A DNA stretch of 36,405 bases from Marinobacter sp. (GTDB lineage Bacteria > Pseudomonadota > Gammaproteobacteria > Pseudomonadales > Oleiphilaceae): contig JAKLLS010000023.1 of assembly GCA_022014155.1 (NCBI GenBank), positions 1-36,405 of the forward strand. The letters are read 5' to 3'. Numbering within the stretch: position 1 is the first letter of the stretch; the number at the start of each line of letters is the position of its first letter. Both the position numbers and the translations under genes were made by a program. Below the pieces are notes generated by a model. It searched no databases. It was not told the origin of the DNA and was given only the letters and a program-made list of their open reading frames with translations. This document shows positions 1 to 8,135 of this stretch, in pieces.

Positions 1-92
1 CTCAGTTTAGACCAAAAATCGAATAACGCCGCATCCCTAATGCCGTTTTTGCAGCTAGTGTCCCGTCTGGTTAATTTGTTGACCTACTGCGT

Positions 93-182
93 GACGCTGG
101 CGACTCTGGCCAAGGCGCAAGTCCGCCGATGTGGTGGTTCCACATCAAGGGCTGGCAACACAGGTCCAGAGTCGCCAGCGTC
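93..182. repeat. Internal hairpin 1 of the MITE-like element
   Basis: A perfect 17-bp stem pairs 93-109 with 166-182. A nested 7-bp stem pairs 128-134 with 140-146 around a 5-base loop. The reverse complement of its central part resembles the central part of hairpin 2 (about 36 of 56 positions in an ungapped comparison made by eye), while the outer stems differ. The two hairpins may therefore be old inverted copies. Confidence 0.7.
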
Positions 183-193
183 GCGCCCTGCGG

Positions 194-290
194 GAGCCCC
201 TGAAAGCCTTGAGAGCGGTGTTGCGGCGACTCGATTTGGAACTACCAAACCTTCGCCACCGCGCCTTGCTCTCAAGGCTTTCAGGGGCTC
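194..290. repeat. Internal hairpin 2 of the MITE-like element
   Basis: A perfect 23-bp stem pairs 194-216 with 268-290. A nested 5-bp stem pairs 235-239 with 245-249 around a 5-base loop. The right arm abuts the right terminal inverted repeat with no gap. The stem is long enough to extrude as a cruciform or to form a stable RNA hairpin if transcribed. Confidence 0.72.
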
Positions 291-326
291 AGTAGATCAA
301 CAAATTAACCAGACGGAACACTACCC

Positions 327-354
327 TTGACTTCAGTCTGACAAAGCACACAAT
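327..354 (+). promoter_or_regulatory. Possible sigma-70 promoter of the LuxR regulator gene
   Basis: TTGACT (327-332) and CACAAT (349-354) are separated by 16 bases, 35 bases upstream of the ATG at 390. The -35 is good and the -10 is weak. The -35 lies just outside the right end of the MITE-like element, so the element could influence this promoter by read-through or topology. Assigned by eye only. Confidence 0.35.
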
Positions 355-389
355 CCGAGATCGATACACCGAGTGCATTCAGGGATACG

Positions 390-3113
390 ATGCTGCTGAC
401 CACGAAGTTCCTCAGACCAACCTCCGACCCCCGCGCCGTCTGGCGGGAGCGGTTGTGCCGTCTGCTGCAACCCGGCTCCCCCAAACGGCTTAACCTGGTT
501 GTTGCACCAGCGGGCTTTGGCAAAACAACCCTGGTCAGCCAGTGGTGCACACAGCAGGGCACCTCAACCGCCTGGCTCTCCCTTGATGACCATGACGATG
601 AGCCCCGGCGTTTCTGGCAATACATAGTGGGCGCGTTCGAGCACAGCGGAATGGCGGGTCTGGTGACCTGTCGCCAGCAACTCAGCCACTGTTCAGTTCA
701 GGAACTGGAAGGCCCCATTACCAGCCTTATTAACGCCCTTGCCGAGGACGGTTCCCAATGGTCTCTGGTACTGGATGATTTCCATCTGATCCGGGATATA
801 GACATCCAGCGCCAGCTCTCCTACTTTGTGGATTACCTGCCGCCGGGGGTTATCCTGACCCTCGCGTCACGGACAGAGCCTCCCCTGCCCCTGGCACGTT
901 GGCGGGTTCGCCAATGGATTGAAGACATTCACCCCAGCCTGCTGGCGTTCTCCGAAGAAGAGTGCCGCCGCTTTTTCCGGGAAACCATGGAACTGGAGGT
1001 CTCCGAACAGGAGATCCACAAAATCTGCCGGAAGACCGAAGGCTGGGTGGCGGCAATGCAACTATCGGCGCTTTCCGGCGTCAGCCGCTCCACCAGCGAT
1101 TCGGCTCTGCCTATTACGGTCGATGTCGACGAGCGCCGCATCAACGATTATGTGCTCAGTGAAGTTCTGGATCAGCAACCCGAAGCTATCCGCGATTTCC
1201 TTCTCAGTACCGCTTGCTGCCCAAAGCTTTGCGCCCCCCTGTGTGATGCCGTAAGGGGCACATCGAACAGCCAGGCCATGCTTGAGCAATTACTGAAGCA
1301 GAACCTGTTCCTGATTCCCCTGGACACCCGCAACCACTGGTTCCGGTATCACGACCTGTTTCGGGATGCGCTGCTACAACGGGCCTGGGCTGACAGTCCG
1401 GACATGGCTGAACAACACTGGCAGCGGGCGGTTTCATGGCTGCTGAGTCATAATCACGTTCAGGAAGGTATTGCCCAGATTGTCCGCCAACGGGACTGGA
1501 CCTGGCTGGCGCAGGTACTCGCTGAACACGGCAACAATCTGATTCACGGGGGCTATCATCTTCCTGTCCTCAACTGGCTGGATTCCCTCCCTACGAACGT
1601 CGTGGAGCATAACCCCCAGCTTCAGATGCTGCGGATCTGGTCCCTGTTCTTTGCCAATCGTGTCGATATGCTGGAGCCGTTACTCTCGACCCTCGAAGAC
1701 GTTCTTGATCGACAGGTCGCTGACTCCCACCCGGACGCGGAAGGTGCGCTGGGCCTGCAAAGCGAGATCTCACTGATCCGCTCCTACCTTGCCCGCACCC
1801 GAAGCGATGCCAAGAGCGCCAGTGACCTGACACGCCAGGTGCTCAAAGATATCGACCATACCCGCATCCCACTTAAATCAGTGACCTACTATGGTATTGG
1901 CCTGGATTATTACGGCAAAGGGGATCTTCCGTCTGCCAGAGAAGCCCTGCGTTCTGCAATCCGTTATGGCGAGCTGGAGCGGAAACCCAACACAGTGCTA
2001 TCCAGCGGCGGCTTACTGGCATGGATCCAATACAACCGGGGCGATATCGACGATGCGCTGGAAACCTGCACCTCGGTTCGGCGCTGGGTGGACCAACATT
2101 ATGCCGATCCGGCACAACCCAGACTGATTTCCTGCTGGCAGAACAGTGCGCTGACAGAGATCTACCGGGAACGTAACGAGCCCGAACTGGCGACCTCACA
2201 CCTTGCGCCACTGCTGGAACATGTGACCAACGGCACCGAGCCCGGTCAGCACGTCATCATCCAGTACGTGCGGGGCCACCTCGCCTTCAGTGACGGTCGC
2301 TTCGAGGAAGCCATCGAAGCTCTGGAGGACGCCGCCACCGTCGCCCGGAGAAGGCACGATCATATTCTGTTCGAGCCTCCGGCCTGTTCCGCATTGCTGG
2401 TCCGATGTTACTTGGCAGACGGTCGACTTCAACAGGCAGAGCGGTGGGCTCAGTCAGTCACCGATGAGCATTTTTCCAATCCCCTCAACCGGGAACAGAA
2501 TCAGATCAGTATTGCCAGGGTCATGGTTGCGGCTGGCCGCCCGGCGGACGCCATCGCGATACTCGCACCTCTCAGGCTCAGTGCAGAAGAGGATCAGCAT
2601 TTCCGTCATCTGGTGGAAATCCTCACAGTCTACTCCGAAGCCCTGTACGTCGAGGGGAAAATCCCGGAGGCCAATCAGATGCTTTCCCAGGCAGTGCATA
2701 AAGCATCAGACGCAGGGTTTATGAGGTTGTTCGCAGAAGAGAGCCCGAATGTACATCAGCGCTTGATGGAGCTACCGGCCCTGCGCGCGCCCTCACGCTG
2801 GAACAGCAGCCTGCTGGCCATGCTCCGCGCCATCGGCGATGGGTCGAAGAGCCCGGAGCCAGCCAAAGTCAGAGCCAACAACGAAGGCAGGGCTGCCGGC
2901 ACCAGCGAAGCCCTCACCGAGCCGCTAAGCCAGCGGGAGAAAGAAGTTCTGTCCCTGATCAACGAGGGCCTGGCGAACAAAGACATTGCCAGCCGTATGA
3001 AGGTCGCGCCAGCCACCGTCAAGGCGCACATCCGCAATCTTTATGGAAAGATGGGCGTCAGCCGCCGCACCGAAGCCCTGGCAAAAGCGCGGGAGTTGGC
3101 GCTTCTGGAATGA
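390..3113 (+). CDS. MalT/AlkS-type LuxR-family ATP-dependent transcriptional regulator (LAL)
   Basis: This 907-residue protein has the architecture of the large ATP-binding LuxR (LAL) regulators such as MalT and AlkS. An N-terminal STAND-type NTPase carries a Walker A APAGFGKTT at residues 39-47 and a Walker B LVLDDFH at 126-132. A long helical, TPR-like sensor region follows (about 350-830). A C-terminal LuxR helix-turn-helix (about 844-907) contains LSQREKEVLSLINEG and the recognition helix region PATVKAHIRNLY. The family is activated by binding a small inducer plus ATP and then activates nearby or distant operons. Start ATG 390 has AGGGA at 381-385. It stands alone on its strand and no catabolic target lies beside it, so the inducer cannot be named. 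An alkane or fatty-acid role is only suggested by AlkS similarity and the host type. Confidence 0.9.
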   Translation: MLLTTKFLRPTSDPRAVWRERLCRLLQPGSPKRLNLVVAPAGFGKTTLVSQWCTQQGTSTAWLSLDDHDDEPRRFWQYIVGAFEHSGMAGLVTCRQQLSHCSVQELEGPITSLINALAEDGSQWSLVLDDFHLIRDIDIQRQLSYFVDYLPPGVILTLASRTEPPLPLARWRVRQWIEDIHPSLLAFSEEECRRFFRETMELEVSEQEIHKICRKTEGWVAAMQLSALSGVSRSTSDSALPITVDVDERRINDYVLSEVLDQQPEAIRDFLLSTACCPKLCAPLCDAVRGTSNSQAMLEQLLKQNLFLIPLDTRNHWFRYHDLFRDALLQRAWADSPDMAEQHWQRAVSWLLSHNHVQEGIAQIVRQRDWTWLAQVLAEHGNNLIHGGYHLPVLNWLDSLPTNVVEHNPQLQMLRIWSLFFANRVDMLEPLLSTLEDVLDRQVADSHPDAEGALGLQSEISLIRSYLARTRSDAKSASDLTRQVLKDIDHTRIPLKSVTYYGIGLDYYGKGDLPSAREALRSAIRYGELERKPNTVLSSGGLLAWIQYNRGDIDDALETCTSVRRWVDQHYADPAQPRLISCWQNSALTEIYRERNEPELATSHLAPLLEHVTNGTEPGQHVIIQYVRGHLAFSDGRFEEAIEALEDAATVARRRHDHILFEPPACSALLVRCYLADGRLQQAERWAQSVTDEHFSNPLNREQNQISIARVMVAAGRPADAIAILAPLRLSAEEDQHFRHLVEILTVYSEALYVEGKIPEANQMLSQAVHKASDAGFMRLFAEESPNVHQRLMELPALRAPSRWNSSLLAMLRAIGDGSKSPEPAKVRANNEGRAAGTSEALTEPLSQREKEVLSLINEGLANKDIASRMKVAPATVKAHIRNLYGKMGVSRRTEALAKARELALLE

Positions 3114-3137
3114 ACCTGAACCGGATGCCTCAAATTA

Positions 3138-3153
3138 TGTGACAAGCGTCACG
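3138..3153. promoter_or_regulatory. CRP/Vfr-type operator
   Basis: TGTGACAAGCGTCACG matches the CRP/Vfr consensus TGTGA-N6-TCACA at 9 of 10 informative positions. It lies 25 bases after the LuxR regulator stop and about 84 bases upstream of the start site predicted for the downstream small RNA, close to a class I activator position. Binding is inferred. Confidence 0.5.
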
Positions 3154-3228
3154 TTGTGCGCCCACTAATCCGCCCCACTACGCCCTTTGGACGATCCCTT
3201 TAAGCCCCCGCTCCTCTATTATTCTTTC

Positions 3229-3361
3229 CGAGGTGAGGCAAGCCCTCATCAGGACTTCTGAAACTTCAGGCCTTCAGAATCCTTGTTCCGCGTTTCGACG
3301 CCCGGGTTCAACAGAACCCCTTTTGACAAGAGCCATACCCTACCGGGATGGCTCTTTTTTT
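3229..3361 (+). ncRNA. Candidate small RNA between the LuxR regulator and dinG
   Basis: No gene occupies 3114-3366. A -10-like TATTAT (3217-3222) lacks a convincing -35 but has a CRP/Vfr-like site at 3138-3153. Downstream are four hairpins: 3232-3250; 3252-3282 (10 bp with one bulge); 3304-3309 with 3314-3319 (6 bp, loop AACA); and a terminator at 3328-3356 followed by seven T. Transcription would give an RNA of about 130 nt. The alternative is that this is a long 3' untranslated region and terminator of the regulator mRNA, from which a 3'UTR-derived small RNA could still be processed. No known RNA family is recognised. Confidence 0.45.
3328..3361 (+). terminator. Rho-independent terminator, plus strand
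   Basis: AAGAGCCAT (3328-3336) pairs with ATGGCTCTT (3348-3356), with an inner CCC/GGG pairing, and is followed by T3355-3361. The U-tract is on the plus strand only. It therefore ends the regulator transcript or the candidate small RNA rather than dinG, whose stop is at 3367. Confidence 0.85.
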
Positions 3362-3366
3362 ATGGC

Positions 3367-5562
3367 CTACTGCTCAATGATACGTCGAAATGGTGGCAGG
3401 GCATCCAACAGCAACTGACCGTAGCGTCGGGTAATGATGCGCCGGTCAAGGATAGTCACCCGACCGGTATCCTGCTCCGTCCTCAGCAACCGACCGACCG
3501 CCTGTACCAGTTTGATGGACGCATCCGGCACGGTGATCTCCATAAACGGGTTGCCGCCCCTCTGGGAAACCCATTCCGCCAGGCTGGCTTCTATCGGGTC
3601 ATCCGGCACGGAAAATGGCAAGCGGGTGATAACCACGTGCCCCAGGTATTTGCCCGGGAGATCAATACCTTCGGCGAAACTGGCCACGCCGAACAATACG
3701 CTGGGGCGACCCTCATCCACACGAGTACAGTGCTGGCGCAGCACCTCCCCCTTGGCCATATCGTCCTGGGTAATGATCAGGTCGGGATACTCCGGCGCCA
3801 GGGCATCACGCACCAGTTGCATCTGACGACGGGCAGTAAACAGCACCAGGGTTGCCTTCTCGCCAACCCAAAGATCGGGCAGCCGTGACACCAGGGCATC
3901 TGTGAACGCGTCATCACTCGGCATCGCCGTCATGGCGGGCACCTCAACGGTTGCCATCTCGGCGTAGCGGAAAGAACTGGGAACCACCAGGAAGCGACTG
4001 GCCTCCGGCAACCCCGCTCGTGCCTGCAACCGGTCAAAACGGCCCAGTGCAGTCAACGTCGCACTGGTCAGAACCGCGCCATAGGCCCGGGACCAGAGCC
4101 TGGAATACAGCAGGTTGTCCGCCAATACCGGGCTGCTGTACAGGGTAATGTCCTCGGCGTGATCCCATCTCTGGCGAACCGCCCAGCGAGCCGGCGGCGG
4201 ACTTTTGAGTTTTGGTTTTACGGTGATTTCTTCACCCTGGGCATCTTCTTCACCTTCAGCGGGTTTGGGGCCCGTGGTTTCACACCACGCCGCCCAGAGA
4301 CGAAGCTGGTCTTCCGAACGAGCATGGAATGAGCCGATCACCGGGTACCAGGATTCCGCGGTCTCCCGGTCCACATCATGCTCCTTGCGCTCATCGAACG
4401 CCTTTTGGAGCTCATCTACCAGAACACCCAGTTGTCGAACCAGGTTGGCAGTTGCCAGTCGCGCATTAGCGGCGAGTTCCGCCAGGGCTTCCGGCAACTC
4501 CCCTTCCGGATATCGCCACTGTGCCGAACGGCGCTCTTCGCTGAACTCCCAGCCGGTATTCTGCTCCGCTTCGCTATAAACCTCGGTCAGGGCCACATCG
4601 ACACCCCTGGACGCTTCGCTGACGCGATCAATGGTTTTTGCGGCCTGCGTGGCCGGTGCCAGGAACGGCTGCATTTTTCCCAGGGCCTGGGACAGCTGTT
4701 TAAGCCACTGTCGCGTCGCGTTCAGCGGAACCGATGCTGCGAAGTGGTTCAACGCCTTGTCCGGGAGGTGATGGGCCTCATCAAAGATAAACAGAGCGTT
4801 CTCTGGCTCGGGCAAAATCGCTCCCCCGCCGAGGGCCAGATCGGCCAGGACCAGGTCGTGGTTCGCCACCACAATGTCGGCGTCGTCCAGATCTTTACGG
4901 GCGTCAAAGAACGCACAACTGTCGAAGTAGCTGCAATGGCGGTTGGTGCACTGACGGTGGTCGGTGGTGACCTGCCGCCAGATGTCGTCGGGAATCTGAT
5001 CCGGCCAGTGGTCCCTGTCACCGTCCCACGTTCGGGATCCGTAGCTGGCGAGCATATCCTCGAAAAAGGCACGGGTTCCCGGTTCCTCGTTACCAGGACC
5101 GTCCAACAGGAACAGCGGCATGGTATCGCTGTCGCCGTTGCCTTCGTCATGAAGACGGGCTTCCAGACGGGACATACAGAGATAGCGCCCCCTCCCCTTG
5201 GCCAGGGTCCAGGTGAAGTCCATCTTGCTGTGCTTCTTGAGATCCGGCAGGTCCTTGTGAACAATCTGGTCCTGCAAGGCCACCGTCGCGGTAGAGATCA
5301 CCAGGGTCTTGCCCAGGGCCTTGGCCACAGGGATGGCGGCGATCAGGTACGCCAGGGTTTTGCCGGTACCGGTTCCCGCCTCCACAACACAGGCCGATGG
5401 CGGCGATGTTCGCTGGCCGTCATTATCGGTGATGTCGCCCATGTAACGGGCGATTTCCGCAATCATCAGCCGCTGACCATAACGGGCACGGACATCCTTC
5501 CCCGCCAATACATCGCGGTAGGCCTGTTGAATCTTCTGTTTGGTATCGTCTGTCAGAGCCAT
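3367..5562 (-). CDS. dinG: ATP-dependent DNA helicase DinG (XPD-like, Fe-S)
   Basis: This 731-residue superfamily 2 helicase unwinds DNA 5'-3' and helps resolve D-loops, R-loops and replication-transcription conflicts. Walker A AGTGTGKT is at residues 62-69 and the DEAH box at 261-264. Four cysteines suited to the Fe-S cluster are C129, C205, C210 and C216. C-terminal helicase motifs include the stretch with FAEGIDLPGK and the QAVGRLLR motif VI. The length is typical of the longer gammaproteobacterial DinG. Its ATG (5562-5560) overlaps the stop of the preceding gspB gene as TGATG, so it is probably translated by coupling within a gspA-gspB-dinG operon. No LexA-type operator is seen directly before it, as expected for an internal operon gene. 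Confidence 0.95.
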   Translation of the reverse strand: MALTDDTKQKIQQAYRDVLAGKDVRARYGQRLMIAEIARYMGDITDNDGQRTSPPSACVVEAGTGTGKTLAYLIAAIPVAKALGKTLVISTATVALQDQIVHKDLPDLKKHSKMDFTWTLAKGRGRYLCMSRLEARLHDEGNGDSDTMPLFLLDGPGNEEPGTRAFFEDMLASYGSRTWDGDRDHWPDQIPDDIWRQVTTDHRQCTNRHCSYFDSCAFFDARKDLDDADIVVANHDLVLADLALGGGAILPEPENALFIFDEAHHLPDKALNHFAASVPLNATRQWLKQLSQALGKMQPFLAPATQAAKTIDRVSEASRGVDVALTEVYSEAEQNTGWEFSEERRSAQWRYPEGELPEALAELAANARLATANLVRQLGVLVDELQKAFDERKEHDVDRETAESWYPVIGSFHARSEDQLRLWAAWCETTGPKPAEGEEDAQGEEITVKPKLKSPPPARWAVRQRWDHAEDITLYSSPVLADNLLYSRLWSRAYGAVLTSATLTALGRFDRLQARAGLPEASRFLVVPSSFRYAEMATVEVPAMTAMPSDDAFTDALVSRLPDLWVGEKATLVLFTARRQMQLVRDALAPEYPDLIITQDDMAKGEVLRQHCTRVDEGRPSVLFGVASFAEGIDLPGKYLGHVVITRLPFSVPDDPIEASLAEWVSQRGGNPFMEITVPDASIKLVQAVGRLLRTEQDTGRVTILDRRIITRRYGQLLLDALPPFRRIIEQ

Positions 5563-6290
5563 CAGCGGGGGCTCATCCAGTCACGAACCACACCTACCCG
5601 GAACTGGCGACCGCTCTTGCTAAGGACCACCCCTTCTTCAGTGATGCGCTCAACACGGATACCGGAGAAGCTGTCGCCCGCCCGCATGTACTGATTATTA
5701 ATCATCACTCGTCGGGCGGTCGGTTCTGACGAGTAGATATGGCTGTTAAAAATCAAATCGGGAATACTCTTCTGGAATGGCAGGGGTAATTCAACCAGGT
5801 GGGGCACACGGCCCGCCGTTTCCTGGTCGGGCTGCACCGGCACAGAATCAACTACCGTCCGGTTTGGCACGATCACCGTCGGACGAAGGCGGGGCTCGGC
5901 TTCACCACTCTCGGCGATGGCAGCCACTGGCTCATCAACGGCCGGCACAGGTAAAGTCTCCGCCGTTTCTGTATCTGGGGCGTGATCGGGAGTTTGAGCT
6001 TCACTCCCGGATTGCATGGACTCAGCCGATGTTTCAGGTTCAATGGCTAGCACATTTCGGTCAGCGACGGGAACTTCCGTCTCATTGCCCACAATGGTCA
6101 TATTACCCGGCCAGAAAATCACCACCAGAACCGCGGCATTGATGATCAACGCAATCGCCACCCAGACAGCCGCCGATACCGACTTCTTACGGGGCTTATG
6201 AATAAGCTGAACCTGCTGGCCGAGATCCGGTACTTTACCCTGACGTCGTTCCGCCTCGGATTTCCGCAGGGCATCCAGGATATAGGACAT
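5562..6290 (-). CDS. gspB: General secretion pathway protein GspB (ExeB/PulB-like)
   Basis: The protein starts with the family signature MSYILDALRKSE. I chose ATG 6290 because the family begins there and because it overlaps the gspA stop as TGATG; an in-frame GTG lies five codons upstream. A basic cytoplasmic N-terminus is followed by one membrane segment (about residues 38-54). A Pro/Glu-rich periplasmic stretch leads to a C-terminal GspB domain (about 175-242) with FNSHIYSSEP and VMINNQYMRAGDS. In the ExeAB system GspB works with the GspA ATPase to assemble the type II secretin through peptidoglycan. No other gsp genes are in the window, so the partner secretion system, if present, lies elsewhere. 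Confidence 0.9.
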   Translation of the reverse strand: MSYILDALRKSEAERRQGKVPDLGQQVQLIHKPRKKSVSAAVWVAIALIINAAVLVVIFWPGNMTIVGNETEVPVADRNVLAIEPETSAESMQSGSEAQTPDHAPDTETAETLPVPAVDEPVAAIAESGEAEPRLRPTVIVPNRTVVDSVPVQPDQETAGRVPHLVELPLPFQKSIPDLIFNSHIYSSEPTARRVMINNQYMRAGDSFSGIRVERITEEGVVLSKSGRQFRVGVVRDWMSPR

Positions 6291-8023
6291 CAGTGATCCC
6301 CCCACAAGGCATCGGTCGACACCAGCCTCGGCACATCATCATCAAGATCGTTGTTAATCTGGATGAGTGTCATTGCACCGGCAATACCGTCCACTTCAAG
6401 CCCTTTTTGCTGCTGGTACCAGCGTACCTGCTCGCGGGTTTCCATACGTTTAACCTGATCACTTTGCCGGCGTTCGCTCGACAGCAAGTCCGCCAATTCC
6501 ATCATCCGGGAGCTCAGCCAAAGCTGTTCGGAGCTGGCGCCGGTGTTGTCGACACTATCATCCATAAAGGGGGGCAACTGCCACAATACGGTAAAATCAC
6601 CGAACCAGAAGGCTTCGAGGGAATCGAACGGGAAAGTCTTCGAGCCATCGGGTGTCTCCACAACGGCCCGTTTTCCGTCGAGATGTCGGACGGTTACATA
6701 CCGGCGCTGACCCTCAGGGTTGCGAAGCTCGAGAATCGCCGGTCGATTCAGTCGCTCAAGACTCCGGCGGGTCCCTTGTTGAGCAAGACAGGCAAGACCT
6801 TTAATCCGGGCAAAAATACAGGCGTCAGGGTTGTCGGAAGGCAAATAGTCCGTCCCCCAAAGTCCAAACAGACTGCGGAAAGCGCTGGATTGGGACTGAC
6901 CGTGGGCATTGAATTCGAAAGACCGGATCGACTCCGCTACGGGTAGCGGTACTGGCTCCGGTGCCGGCCCCGAAGTCTCGGGTTCGCTCAAGGGCTCGGG
7001 CTCGGGCTCGGGCTCGGGGGCAGTCTCGACGCGCTCAATGGTACCGGTAACGGTTGAGCCTTGCTCCCTGGTCAATGCCGTGAAGGCCTCTGCATCCACT
7101 TGCCAGCGCTCCAACAACCACGCAGTCCCAATAACCGCGACCAGCACCGACGCAACCAAAGCAAGATATCGGGGTTGGTTGTTACGGGCTCCTGTGACGT
7201 TTTGCGCCGCCACGGACCGGCCACCGTTGACTTCTTTTGCCGCCGTTCGGATATGATTTGCGGTAATTACATGCTCACCCTCAGCATAAGCACCGAGTAG
7301 AGCGCGATCACTGATCAGGTTGATTAACCGGGGAATACCGTTACTGACTTTAAACAGCCTTTTGATGGCACCGCCTGTGAATATATCCGCCCTGAGACCC
7401 GCCACGCCAAGACGGTACCTCAAGTAACCTGGCAGCTCATCCCTGCTCAGGGCATCCAGGTGATAGCGTGCGGTTACACGCTGGTTGAGCTGACGAAGCT
7501 CCGGTCGCGCCAGCAGTTCCTGGAGCTCTGGCTGCCCCAGTAAAACGATCTGAAGCAGTTTCTTCTCGGCTGTCTCCAGATTGGTTAACAGCCGCAGCTG
7601 TTCGAGCACGTCGGCGGACAGGTTCTGGGCTTCGTCAATCATCAGCACCTTGTGTCGCCCGGCCCCATGGGCCTTGAGTAAGTCGGCGTTGATCAGGTCC
7701 ACCAACTGTTTGATGCTGGCCCCTACCGGATGGGGGATCTCGAGCTCATCACAAACGGATGACAACAGCTCCCTGGCTGAAAGCCGGGGGTTGAGGATCA
7801 AAGCGATATCGACATGATCCGGGACGTTCTCAATAAAACAGCGGCTCACGGTGGTCTTACCGGTACCCACCTCACCGGTAATCACAATAAAGCCCCCCTG
7901 CCCCTGAACGCCGTACATCAGGTGCGCGAGCGCCTCTTTATGACGTTCGCTCAGAAACAGATAACGGGGGTCCGGAGCAATCGAAAACGGGGGTTCCCGA
8001 AAACCGAAAAAATCGTAGTACAT
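6290..8023 (-). CDS. gspA: General secretion pathway ATPase GspA (ExeA-like) with peptidoglycan-binding domain
   Basis: A 577-residue inner-membrane AAA-type ATPase. The N-terminus MYYDFFGFREPPFSIAPDP is the ExeA family start, followed by Walker A GEVGTGKTT (50-58) and Walker B VLMIDEAQNL. One membrane segment (about 285-306) crosses to the periplasm, then a (PE)n linker encoded by a GGGCTC-type repeat near 6993-7020. A C39-peptidase-like fold follows (segment with NPDACIFARIKGLACL), and last a PG_binding_1 domain with WYQQQKGLEVDGIAG. Family knowledge: ExeA multimerises on peptidoglycan and with ExeB guides secretin assembly. It is the first gene of the gspA-gspB-dinG run. The C39-like segment may be only structural, and I did not identify a full catalytic triad. 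Confidence 0.93.
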   Translation of the reverse strand: MYYDFFGFREPPFSIAPDPRYLFLSERHKEALAHLMYGVQGQGGFIVITGEVGTGKTTVSRCFIENVPDHVDIALILNPRLSARELLSSVCDELEIPHPVGASIKQLVDLINADLLKAHGAGRHKVLMIDEAQNLSADVLEQLRLLTNLETAEKKLLQIVLLGQPELQELLARPELRQLNQRVTARYHLDALSRDELPGYLRYRLGVAGLRADIFTGGAIKRLFKVSNGIPRLINLISDRALLGAYAEGEHVITANHIRTAAKEVNGGRSVAAQNVTGARNNQPRYLALVASVLVAVIGTAWLLERWQVDAEAFTALTREQGSTVTGTIERVETAPEPEPEPEPLSEPETSGPAPEPVPLPVAESIRSFEFNAHGQSQSSAFRSLFGLWGTDYLPSDNPDACIFARIKGLACLAQQGTRRSLERLNRPAILELRNPEGQRRYVTVRHLDGKRAVVETPDGSKTFPFDSLEAFWFGDFTVLWQLPPFMDDSVDNTGASSEQLWLSSRMMELADLLSSERRQSDQVKRMETREQVRWYQQQKGLEVDGIAGAMTLIQINNDLDDDVPRLVSTDALWGDH

Positions 8024-8065
8024 GAGAGTCCAGTCAGGTGCTCAAACGGAGCTTGCGGAAGTCAG

Positions 8066-8113
8066 TGGGGGCGATCCCCCAGAAGGCTTCCCGGCCATCG
8101 CGGTATCATACCG
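8066..8113. other. Inverted repeats between the patatin gene and gspA
   Basis: In the 112-bp gap between gspA and the patatin gene, TGGGGG/CCCCCA pairs 8066-8071 with 8076-8081 around a CGAT loop. A second dyad CGGTATcATACCG spans 8101-8113. Neither is followed by a T tract in either direction, so they are not clear terminators. They could be an operator or 5' leader structure for gspA. Confidence 0.4.
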
Positions 8114-8135
8114 CCCGGCTCCGGGAAATGTCATC

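Larger units (their letters stand above)
56..323. mobile_element. MITE-like element with 33-bp terminal inverted repeats and two internal hairpins
   Basis: Bases 56-88 and the reverse complement of 291-323 match at 31 of 33 positions. Each outer end lies on a TA dinucleotide (56-57 and 322-323), as expected for insertion at TA (IS630/Tc1-type), although the TA could equally belong to the repeat. Inside are two perfect long inverted repeats: 93-109 with 166-182 (17 bp) and 194-216 with 268-290 (23 bp). There is no credible transposase gene within about 268 bp, so if mobile it must be non-autonomous. Right-hand flanking DNA begins 4 bases before the TTGACT hexamer upstream of the LuxR regulator. 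The terminal repeats and hairpins are read directly; mobility and family are inferred. Confidence 0.72.

Noticed and set aside
93..290. Integron attC sites
   Set aside because: The hairpins are of suitable size, but I find no RYYYAAC/GTTRRRY core sites at their ends and no gene cassette or integrase nearby.
93..290. CRISPR-like repeats
   Set aside because: The two units are inverted hairpins with different stems, not direct repeats with spacers.
40..330. Open frame covering the left-end element
   Set aside because: It runs across terminal repeats and both hairpins, lacks a ribosome site and resembles no transposase.
3328..3361. Terminator of dinG
   Set aside because: The T tract is only on the plus strand; on the dinG strand the hairpin is followed by TGTCAAAAGG.
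4378..5694. Long plus-strand open frame (438 codons) opposite dinG
   Set aside because: It is fully antisense to a well-conserved DinG and lacks any recognisable domain; a by-product of G+C-rich codon use.
8066..8081. Terminator of the patatin gene
   Set aside because: Good stem but no T tract on either strand.
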